6,764 bases of DNA from Desulfobacula sp. (GTDB taxonomy: Bacteria; Desulfobacterota; Desulfobacteria; Desulfobacterales; Desulfobacteraceae), in assembly GCF_021107415.1 (NCBI RefSeq), contig NZ_JAIOSW010000164.1, positions 1 to 6,764 of the forward strand. The letters run 5' to 3'. The first letter of the stretch is position 1; each line of letters begins with the position of its first letter. Shown in pieces: positions 1-5,857 of this stretch. The position numbers were made by a program, and so were the translations under genes. The notes beneath the pieces are model-generated. The model searched no databases. It saw nothing but the letters and a program-made list of their open reading frames with translations, and was not told the DNA's origin.

Positions 1-2570
1 ATGCTTTCGTATTCACCTTCTTTGCTTCTTGATTCAACAATGGACTCAATGGCTGCATCACCTATGTTTTTTACTGCAGCAAGACCAAATCTAATGCATC
101 CGTCAGACACGATAAAATGGGCGTCACTTTTATTTACATCCGGCGGTAAAACTTTAATATCATGTCTTCGGCACTCATCCATGTATTTGATAACAGCATC
201 AGAATTATTTCTCTCACTGGTCATTAAGGCCGCAATAAACTCAAGGGCAAAATTGGCCTTTAAATAAGCCGTTTGATAAGCGATGAGGGCATAGGCCGCA
301 CTATGGGACTTATTAAAGCCGTATCCACCAAATTTTTCCATCAAATCAAAAAGTTCTGCAGCCTTTTTAAGATCATGGTTATTTTCTTTAGCCCCTTTCA
401 GGAACAGCGCTCGATGCTCTTCCATCATGGAAACTATCTTTTTCCCCATGGCTTTTCGAAGTCCGTCTGCATCTGCCATTGAATAATTGGCAATCACAGC
501 AGCTATTTTCATAACCTGTTCCTGGTAAAGAATCACCCCATAGGTTTCTTTTAATACCGGTTCAAGTTCATTAAAAAGGTAGACCACGTCTTCATGCCCA
601 TGTTTTCTCTCAACATAGGTAGTTGCCATACCACTGTCCAAAGGACCCGGGCGATAAAGGGCCACCAGAGCGACAATATCTGAAAAGCTTGCCGGTTTAA
701 GTCTTGAAATCAGATCCTTCATGCCGGAACTTTCAAGCTGGAATACACCTGTGGTGTCGGCTCTTTGCAACAACTCAAAGGTTTTGGCATCAGTGTAATC
801 AAGATTTAAAAGATCCGGTGGTGTTTTCCCCTGTTTTTTAATCAGATCGATACAATTTTTTATAACAGTAAGGTTTCTTAACCCTAGAAAATCAAATTTA
901 ACCAACCCCAGCTTTTCAACATAATTCATGTCAAACTGGGTCACGGTTTCACCCTCTTTACCTTTATACAGTGGCAGATATTCGTTCAAAGGTTTATCAG
1001 AAACCACAACGCCGGCTGCATGGGTGGAGGCATGTCTTGGCAACCCTTCCAAAAGAAGAGATACTTCCAGCATCTGGATTTTTTCTTCGGACTCAGCACA
1101 TTTTTCCCGAATTTTTGGGACTTCTTCAATGGCCTTTGTCAGGTTCTTGGCATTATCCGGGATCATTTTAGCAATTTCATCCACTTCGGATAAAAGAACC
1201 CCGATAGCCCTGCCCACATCCCTGATGACAGCTTTGGCCTTCAGCTTTCCAAAGGTTATAATCTGGCAGACATACTCAGGACCGCCATACCGGTCAATGA
1301 CATATTTATAAACCTGATCCCGTCCTTCGATACAAAAATCCACATCAATATCCGGCATGCTCATACGGGAAGGATTTAAAAATCTTTCAAAGATCAGTCC
1401 ATGCTCTATGGGATCAAGGGCTGTAATATCCATTGCATAGGCCACCATGGAGCCAGCAGCAGATCCCCTTCCAGGCCCCACAGGTACATTGATCTTTTTT
1501 GAGTATTCTATAAAATCAGCAACAATTAAAAAATATCCGGGAAATCCCATACCAAGGATCACACCGATCTCATACTCAATTCGATCCCGGTAAACCTGCT
1601 CGTCAATATCTGGATTTGAAGTTTTGATGATCTTAAGCTTTTTTTCAAACCCTTCCATGGCTTTTTTCTTAAAAATCTCATCCTCAGATTCTTCTTTGGA
1701 TGTGGCATATCGCGGGAAGTGATAGGTCTTGTCATCAAATTCAACATTGCATTTAGACATCACTTGTCTTGTGTTCTCAATGGCTCCCGGATAATGACCA
1801 AGCGTTTCGATCATCTCCTGCTGAGATTTAAAATAAAGCTGGTCAGAATCAAATTTAAATCTGTTTTGATTGGTAACAGTGTCTCCTGTCTGAATGCAAA
1901 GCAGTATTTCATGAGCTTTATCATCACCCTTGGAAAGATAGTGACAGTCATTGGTGGCCACCATGGGAATAGACAGCCGCCCACTGATATCAAGAAGTCC
2001 TTCATTGACCTTATGCTGAATTTTCATTCCATTTTCCTGGACCTCCAGAAAAAAATTTCCCTCTTCAAAAGTATTCAGATAAAATTTGGCTGCATCATCT
2101 GCAGCATCCATCCTGTTCTGGATAATATTTTGGGGAATGTCCCCTTTAAGGCAGGCAGAAAGGCCGATCAATCCTTTTGAATGGTTAACAAGTAATTCCT
2201 TGTCAATTCTTGGCTTATAATAGAACCCTTTGAGTTGTGCAATGGATACTAGTTTGCAAAGATTGGTATATCCTTCACGGTCTTTTGCCAGAAGAACCAA
2301 ATGGGTCAATCCCTTGTGATCCAACTGGGTTCTGTCATTCAAAGTTCTGGGGGCCACATAGACTTCGCACCCAATAATCGGTTTGACGGATTCTTTCCTG
2401 GCTTTTTCATAAAATGCTGCAACACCGAACATGGTGCCGTGATCCGTCATGGATACGGCGTCCATTCCATATTCATGGCATTTTTTAAATAAGGAGTCCA
2501 GCCTTATGGCGCCATCAAGAAGTGAATACTCTGTATGAAGATGAAGGTGATAAAATTGTGATTTAGTCAT
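1..2570 (-). CDS. dnaE: DNA polymerase III subunit alpha (DnaE), N-terminal 856 residues; C-terminus off the left edge
   Basis: Catalytic subunit of the replicative DNA polymerase. The frame is open with no stop or frameshift from the ATG at 2570 to the window edge. The N-terminal PHP domain (about residues 5-280) has HLHLHT (H10, H12), D19, TDHG (H44), GCE (E69), and NDCHY (D208, H210). The palm follows: GPGRGSAAGS at 365-374, PDIDVDF with catalytic Asp409 and Asp411, and KFDFLGLR with the third Asp560, matching E. coli D401/D403/D555. The fingers-region motif YGFNKSH is at 750-756, and the start of the helix-hairpin-helix region (IRFGLAAVKNIG, 826-837) is near the edge. E. coli DnaE has 1160 residues, so roughly 300 are missing here, including the clamp-binding motif, OB fold and tau-binding domain. 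The ATG is 6 bases after the guaB stop with only a weak purine-rich ACGAGA as ribosome site, so translation is probably coupled to guaB. Identification is secure. Confidence 0.97.
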   Translation of the reverse strand, partial: MTKSQFYHLHLHTEYSLLDGAIRLDSLFKKCHEYGMDAVSMTDHGTMFGVAAFYEKARKESVKPIIGCEVYVAPRTLNDRTQLDHKGLTHLVLLAKDREGYTNLCKLVSIAQLKGFYYKPRIDKELLVNHSKGLIGLSACLKGDIPQNIIQNRMDAADDAAKFYLNTFEEGNFFLEVQENGMKIQHKVNEGLLDISGRLSIPMVATNDCHYLSKGDDKAHEILLCIQTGDTVTNQNRFKFDSDQLYFKSQQEMIETLGHYPGAIENTRQVMSKCNVEFDDKTYHFPRYATSKEESEDEIFKKKAMEGFEKKLKIIKTSNPDIDEQVYRDRIEYEIGVILGMGFPGYFLIVADFIEYSKKINVPVGPGRGSAAGSMVAYAMDITALDPIEHGLIFERFLNPSRMSMPDIDVDFCIEGRDQVYKYVIDRYGGPEYVCQIITFGKLKAKAVIRDVGRAIGVLLSEVDEIAKMIPDNAKNLTKAIEEVPKIREKCAESEEKIQMLEVSLLLEGLPRHASTHAAGVVVSDKPLNEYLPLYKGKEGETVTQFDMNYVEKLGLVKFDFLGLRNLTVIKNCIDLIKKQGKTPPDLLNLDYTDAKTFELLQRADTTGVFQLESSGMKDLISRLKPASFSDIVALVALYRPGPLDSGMATTYVERKHGHEDVVYLFNELEPVLKETYGVILYQEQVMKIAAVIANYSMADADGLRKAMGKKIVSMMEEHRALFLKGAKENNHDLKKAAELFDLMEKFGGYGFNKSHSAAYALIAYQTAYLKANFALEFIAALMTSERNNSDAVIKYMDECRRHDIKVLPPDVNKSDAHFIVSDGCIRFGLAAVKNIGDAAIESIVESRSKEGEYES

Positions 2571-2576
2571 TCTCGT

Positions 2577-4046
2577 TTAACTGCTTTCAACCCTGTAATT
2601 CGGCGCCTCTTTGGTAATGATAACATCATGTACATGGCTTTCCTTAAGCCCTGCTGAACTGATCTTAACAAATCTTGCCTTTTCATGAAGTTCATCAATT
2701 GTAGCCGCTCCCAGGTATCCCATACCGGCCTTGAGTCCGCCAATCATCTGTACAATATTTTCTCTGACTGTTCCTCTATAGGGGATTCTGCCGACAATAC
2801 CTTCAGGAACAAGTTCTTCGTCTTGACCTGTATCTTTCTGGTAGTACCGATCTGAACTGCCCTTTCTCATGGCTTCAACAGAGCCCATCCCTCGGTATGC
2901 CTTATAAGAACGGCCCTGATAAATAACCATTTCACCCGGGCTTTCTTCTGTACCTGCCAGAAGACTTCCCAGCATTACCGAATCAGCACCGGCTCCCAGG
3001 GCTTTGGAAATATCACCGGAAAATTTGATACCCCCATCGGCGATGATGGGAACTCCGGTTGACTTTGAAATTTCTTTACAGTTCTGAATAGCCGTCAATT
3101 GCGGCACACCCACGCCTGCAACAATACGGGTCGTACAAATGGAACCCGGACCAATACCGATCTTTACCGCATCAGTTCCCGCATCTATCAAGGCTTTGGC
3201 ACCCGCTTCCGTCGCTACATTGCCGGCAATAAGCTGGCAGGCTGGGAAGCTGTGTTTTATAGTTTTAATTGCATCAATTACATTTTTTGAATGGCCGTGG
3301 GACGTGTCAATGACAAGGGCATCCACTCCTGCTTTTAACAAGGCTTCAACCCTTTGCATCATGTCGGAACCAACCCCTATGGCACCGCCTGCCCTTAACC
3401 GTCCTAAAGAGTCTTTGCATGCATTAGGATATTTTTTTATTTTTTCAATATCTTTTATGGTGATCAGCCCTTTGAGCTTACCTGCTTTATCAACCACCAG
3501 AAGCTTTTCAATTCTATGTTTGTGAAGCATAACTTTAGATTCTTCAAGGGTACATTTTTCCGGAACAGTCACCAGGTTTTCACTGGTCATCACTTCTCTT
3601 GTAGGTTTTTCAAGCTGGGTCTCAAATCTTAAGTCCCTGTTGGTCACAATACCGACAAGCTTATCCTCTTCAGTCACAGGAATACCGGAGATCCTGTATT
3701 TGGCCATAATTTTCAAAACTTCTGAAATGGGAACATCGGGATGGACTATAACGGGATCAACAATCATTCCGCTTTCCGATTTTTTTACCCGGTCAACTTC
3801 AATTGACTGCTCTTCAATACTTAAGTTTCTATGGATGAACCCCAATCCCCCTGCCCTTGCCATACTGATGGCGGTCAATGCTTCAGTAACCGTATCCATG
3901 GCCGCACAGACAATGGGAATATTCAGCGCAAGCTCTTTGGTCGAGCGTGTATGGGTCTTAACTTCATCGGGCAGGATGGCTGAATAGCCGGGTAACAAGA
4001 GGACGTCATCAAATGACAGCCCTTCCCCAAATACTATATTAGACAT
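2577..4046 (-). CDS. guaB: Inosine-5'-monophosphate dehydrogenase (GuaB)
   Basis: Cytosolic enzyme that oxidises IMP to XMP with NAD+, the committed step of guanine nucleotide synthesis. The 489-residue product is complete and of normal bacterial length (E. coli 488). The N-terminal barrel segment carries [12 protein letters not shown] (11-22). A tandem CBS module spans about residues 95-205, with the usual [20 protein letters not shown] and [18 protein letters not shown] repeats. The barrel then resumes with DTSHGHS (247-253), the catalytic loop GPGSICTTR with nucleophile Cys304, the IMP phosphate-binding IADGGI (335-340), [13 protein letters not shown] (360-372), and the mobile flap with SSDRYYQ (Arg400, Tyr401) and PEGIVGR (414-420). 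All expected active-site motifs are present. The start follows a GGAGG ribosome site at 7-base spacing. It is the first gene of a probable guaB-dnaE unit and diverges from the YciO-type gene. Confidence 0.98.
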   Translation of the reverse strand: MSNIVFGEGLSFDDVLLLPGYSAILPDEVKTHTRSTKELALNIPIVCAAMDTVTEALTAISMARAGGLGFIHRNLSIEEQSIEVDRVKKSESGMIVDPVIVHPDVPISEVLKIMAKYRISGIPVTEEDKLVGIVTNRDLRFETQLEKPTREVMTSENLVTVPEKCTLEESKVMLHKHRIEKLLVVDKAGKLKGLITIKDIEKIKKYPNACKDSLGRLRAGGAIGVGSDMMQRVEALLKAGVDALVIDTSHGHSKNVIDAIKTIKHSFPACQLIAGNVATEAGAKALIDAGTDAVKIGIGPGSICTTRIVAGVGVPQLTAIQNCKEISKSTGVPIIADGGIKFSGDISKALGAGADSVMLGSLLAGTEESPGEMVIYQGRSYKAYRGMGSVEAMRKGSSDRYYQKDTGQDEELVPEGIVGRIPYRGTVRENIVQMIGGLKAGMGYLGAATIDELHEKARFVKISSAGLKESHVHDVIITKEAPNYRVESS

Positions 4047-4053
4047 AAGTTAA

Positions 4054-4058
4054 CCTCC
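4054..4058 (-). promoter_or_regulatory. guaB ribosome binding site
   Basis: On the minus strand GGAGG sits 7 bases before the guaB ATG, a near-consensus Shine-Dalgarno at ideal spacing. It is the strongest ribosome site in the window, in contrast with the weak site before the downstream dnaE, and it fixes the guaB start. Confidence 0.85.
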
Positions 4059-4104
4059 GGAAAGGAAAATGTTTATTGATACTATTAAGCCGGCAATCTA
4101 AAGA

Positions 4105-4114
4105 GGTTTAAACC
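4105..4114. repeat. Perfect 10-bp palindrome GGTTTAAACC
   Basis: GGTTTAAACC reads identically on both strands and lies about 60 bases upstream of the guaB start. It coincides with the candidate guaB -10 box, so a dimeric repressor bound here would block that promoter. The symmetry does not extend into the flanks. It is short enough to be coincidental. Confidence 0.35.
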
Positions 4115-4136
4115 ATCAGCCTTATTTAAAAATCAA
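4107..4136 (-). promoter_or_regulatory. Candidate sigma-70-type promoter for guaB-dnaE
   Basis: Minus-strand -35 TTGATT (4131-4136) and -10 TTTAAA (4107-4112) with an 18-base spacer, each 4 of 6 to consensus. It would start transcription near 4100 and give a leader of about 55 bases. The -10 box is the core of the palindrome GGTTTAAACC. In DNA this AT-rich, such matches also arise by chance, so this is a tentative call. Confidence 0.3.
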
Positions 4137-4156
4137 ATCAGTATATAAACACGTAC

Positions 4157-4186
4157 TCTTACTAAAAATCATGCTTTTTAGCAAGA
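4157..4186. repeat. 30-bp inverted repeat between divergent genes (possible operator)
   Basis: The arms TCTTACTAAAAA (4157-4168) and TTTTTAGCAAGA (4175-4186) are inverted copies matching at 11 of 12 positions around the 6-base spacer TCATGC. It lies in the middle of the divergent region and just upstream of the TTGACA box of the YciO-side promoter. An RNA hairpin from it would be AT-rich and weak, and no gene ends here, so a terminator role is unlikely. A binding site for a dimeric regulator acting on one or both flanking genes is the more natural reading, but the regulator is unknown. Confidence 0.5.
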
Positions 4187-4196
4187 TGAATATTGA

Positions 4197-4253
4197 TTGA
4201 CATAAATAGTTTTTATCGATAGTTTAACTCTTGCTGATTTTAGTGTGTATAAA
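4197..4253 (+). promoter_or_regulatory. Candidate promoter(s) for the YciO-type gene
   Basis: Two overlapping sigma-70-type candidates are visible. The first has a perfect -35 TTGACA (4197-4202) but a poor -10 TAGTTT (4220-4225) at 17-base spacing. The second has -35 TTAACT (4224-4229) and a good -10 TATAAA (4248-4253) at 18-base spacing. Both score 9 of 12 against consensus and would give leaders of about 45-75 bases. Either or both may be used; the sequence alone cannot decide. Confidence 0.4.
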
Positions 4254-4303
4254 TTTATTTAATTTGGAAATGAATCAAAGGAAAACGGGATAAAGAATAA
4301 CTC

Positions 4304-4912
4304 ATGCTGTTAAAGATCAATCCTCAAAATCCCCAGGAACGTCAAATTTCAAGGGTAGTAGATATTATCAAAAAAGGCGGGATTGTGGCATATCCAACTG
4401 ATACATTTTATGGTATCGGATGTGATATTATGAATAAAAAAGCCATTGAAAAAATTTATGCCATAAAACAACGTAATAAAAATAAACCATTTAGTTTTAT
4501 CTGTCCTGATTTAAAAAATATTTCCAAATATGCTAAAATTTCCAACTTTGCATATAGAAACATGAAAAGACTATTGCCGGGACCTTATACATTTATTCTG
4601 ACCGGCTCAAAATTGGTTCCAAAAATGATGCTGACCAAGCGAAGAACAGCCGGCATAAGGGTCCCGGATAATGAGATTGCTTTGGCAATCGCTAATGGGC
4701 TTGGCCACCCGATCCTTTCAACCAGCGCCACCCATCCAGATGGACAAGTTTTCGAAGACCCATCACTGCTTCATGACTATTTCATAAAAACCATTGATGT
4801 GGTTATTGACGGCGGACCTGTTTCGGGATTTCCGTCAAGTGTTGTCTCTTTAATTGATGATATACCTGAGATTATCCGTTACGGTGCCGGAGATGTTGAT
4901 ATCTTTGAATAA
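4304..4912 (+). CDS. TsaC/Sua5/YrdC-family protein, YciO-like (L-threonylcarbamoyladenylate synthase family)
   Basis: The 202-residue protein is a single YrdC-like domain. Family members bind ATP, and TsaC/Sua5 make threonylcarbamoyl-AMP for the t6A modification of ANN-decoding tRNAs. The N-terminus INPQNPQERQI, PTDTFYGIG (31-39), LPGPYTFILTGSK (91-103), GIRVP (117-121), ILSTSA (137-142) and the ending RYGAGDVDIFE align with E. coli YciO as I recall it, including the exact C-terminal end. Of the Lys-Arg-Ser-Asn tetrad known for TsaC, K55, R57 and S141 are present, but the Asn position is Thr143. It could therefore be a YciO-type paralogue without full synthase activity, or the cell's only synthase. 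The ATG at 4304 is preceded at once by an in-frame stop (4298-4300), so no earlier start is possible. The ribosome site is weak (GGGA, 13 bases upstream). The last 63 bases overlap sppA on the other strand. Confidence 0.88.
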   Translation: MLLKINPQNPQERQISRVVDIIKKGGIVAYPTDTFYGIGCDIMNKKAIEKIYAIKQRNKNKPFSFICPDLKNISKYAKISNFAYRNMKRLLPGPYTFILTGSKLVPKMMLTKRRTAGIRVPDNEIALAIANGLGHPILSTSATHPDGQVFEDPSLLHDYFIKTIDVVIDGGPVSGFPSSVVSLIDDIPEIIRYGAGDVDIFE

Positions 4913-5752
4913 AGTGTCTGCAAGTTTTTTGAAAAAAGTAATTGTATCTTCTTTGGGATAAACAGGCTTTAATTCCCCTTTGATATTAGCCATTTCCCCT
5001 GCCCATTGGACTGCATCATCCAGATTTCCCAGGCGGTCAATCAATTTTAACTTGAGAGCTTTTTGACCAGTATAAACTCTCCCGTCAGCAAGCGTTGCCA
5101 TTGTCGGAACATCCATACCCCTTGCGGTTGCAGTGTCATTAACAAATTGAAGGTGAAGCTCGTCTACCAGTGCTTGAAAAATTTTCTTTTCCGATTCTTT
5201 AAGTTCTCTTAAAGGAGACCCCATATCTTTAAATTCACCACTTTTAATCACAATAGGAGATATACCGATTTTTTTAGCAATTTCCATAATATTGACATAT
5301 TCCATAATCACCCCAATACTCCCGGTGAGGGTTCCGGGATTGGCAACTATTCCATCAGTTGCAGAAGCAATATAGTATCCACCCGAGGCAGCAACCGATC
5401 CCATGGAGGTGATTATTTTTTTATCGGCTTTGATTTTCATGATTTCACGATAGATTTCCTGGGAAGGTCCAATTCCCCCGCCAGGCGAGTCGATTCTTAA
5501 AATTATGGCTTTAATATCATTATTATCCTTAAAGACCTTAATGTTGCGAATAATTTTTTTTGAAGACAATATCATTCCATTGATTTCTACAATACCGATA
5601 TTGCCGCTGGATGAAGTGTACTGCCTGGCAAATTGAGTGTTCAGCATTTTTGAACCAAATGATACAAAAACAAGAAATCCTATGAATGTAATAGTGAAAC
5701 AGAATGAAATAATCATTAAGAAAAATAAGAATGGATGTCTTCGGGCAAACAT
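4850..5752 (-). CDS. sppA: Signal peptide peptidase SppA (short, 36-kDa type)
   Basis: Membrane-anchored serine peptidase of the S49 family that degrades signal peptides left in the membrane. The 300-residue protein starts with a positive stretch (RR at 4-5) and one hydrophobic segment (about 8-33), a signal anchor that places the catalytic domain on the outer face of the inner membrane. Family motifs include IVEINGMI (54-61), the DSPGGG loop (88-93), GSVAASGGYYIAS with nucleophile Ser123, NPGTLTGSIGVI (138-149) and SGEFKDMGSPLR with general base Lys175. The Ser-Lys distance of 52 residues equals that of Bacillus subtilis SppA (S147/K199). At about 300 residues it is the short form, not the 67-kDa duplicated form of E. 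coli. A ribosome site AGGA lies 7 bases before the ATG. It follows rpsA but is separated by a strong terminator and has its own likely promoter. Confidence 0.95.
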   Translation of the reverse strand: MFARRHPFLFFLMIISFCFTITFIGFLVFVSFGSKMLNTQFARQYTSSSGNIGIVEINGMILSSKKIIRNIKVFKDNNDIKAIILRIDSPGGGIGPSQEIYREIMKIKADKKIITSMGSVAASGGYYIASATDGIVANPGTLTGSIGVIMEYVNIMEIAKKIGISPIVIKSGEFKDMGSPLRELKESEKKIFQALVDELHLQFVNDTATARGMDVPTMATLADGRVYTGQKALKLKLIDRLGNLDDAVQWAGEMANIKGELKPVYPKEDTITFFKKLADTLFKDINISGTVTDNLRYIIN

Positions 5753-5759
5753 ATCAAAG

Positions 5760-5763
5760 TCCT
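5760..5763 (-). promoter_or_regulatory. sppA ribosome binding site
   Basis: Minus-strand AGGA lies 7 bases before the sppA ATG, a usable Shine-Dalgarno at normal spacing that supports the chosen start. It sits about 10 bases downstream of the T-run of the rpsA terminator. Confidence 0.7.
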
Positions 5764-5771
5764 AATAATCG

Positions 5772-5817
5772 GTTAAAAATAAAGGCCGGATCAACTTTAA
5801 GGTTGTCCGGCCTTTAT
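5772..5817 (-). terminator. Rho-independent terminator of rpsA
   Basis: Arms 5779-5790 and 5806-5817 pair perfectly over 12 bases (ATAAAGGCCGGA with TCCGGCCTTTAT). The stem continues with CAAC/GTTG after a one-base bulge at 5791, closing on a 6-base loop (5796-5801). Reading the minus strand, the hairpin is followed by a T-rich run (TTTATTTTT), the classic intrinsic terminator pattern. It lies 41 bases beyond the rpsA stop codon. The plus-strand exit is less T-rich, and no plus-strand gene ends nearby, so it serves rpsA. Confidence 0.9.
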
Positions 5818-5841
5818 ACACTATTTAGCACTCGATAACAA
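5813..5841 (-). promoter_or_regulatory. Probable sigma-70-type promoter for sppA, overlapping the rpsA terminator
   Basis: Minus-strand -35 TTGTTA (5836-5841; 4 of 6) and -10 TATAAA (5813-5818; 5 of 6) are separated by exactly 17 bases. The start point would be near 5806, giving a leader of about 54 bases to the sppA ATG. The -10 box lies within the first-transcribed arm of the rpsA terminator, so a transcript started here lacks that arm and would not be stopped by the hairpin. This is the best-matching promoter in the window, but it is predicted from sequence alone. Confidence 0.6.
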
Positions 5842-5857
5842 CAGGTTCGAGTTTGTG

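Larger units (their letters stand above)
4047..4303. other. Divergent intergenic region guaB / YciO-type gene
   Basis: This 257-bp stretch, the longest non-coding segment here, separates two divergently transcribed genes and is clearly richer in A+T than the flanking coding DNA. I found no convincing open frame or RNA gene in it. It contains the guaB ribosome site, candidate promoters in both directions, a 10-bp perfect palindrome and a 30-bp near-perfect inverted repeat, each listed separately. No recognisable riboswitch fold or known purine-regulator box was seen. Confidence 0.8.

Noticed and set aside
1..482. Two short plus-strand open frames at the left edge
   Set aside because: Both run opposite the intact dnaE frame, which reads through conserved motifs here without a break.
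928..1311. 127-codon plus-strand open frame
   Set aside because: It is antisense to the dnaE palm region between the catalytic aspartates and shows no recognisable protein pattern.
1719..2180. 153-codon plus-strand open frame
   Set aside because: It lies wholly opposite the conserved PHP-palm part of dnaE, resembles no family I know, and is explained as an antisense shadow of dnaE.
3139..3987. Plus-strand open frames of 128 and 115 codons opposite guaB
   Set aside because: Both are shadows of the CBS and barrel parts of guaB. Their residues mirror guaB codon use rather than a known family.
4157..4186. Inverted repeat as an intrinsic terminator
   Set aside because: The stem is AT-rich, and the flanking genes diverge from this point, so nothing needs terminating here.
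5772..5817. Hairpin as a bidirectional terminator
   Set aside because: Only the minus-strand exit has a convincing T-run, and no plus-strand gene ends near it.
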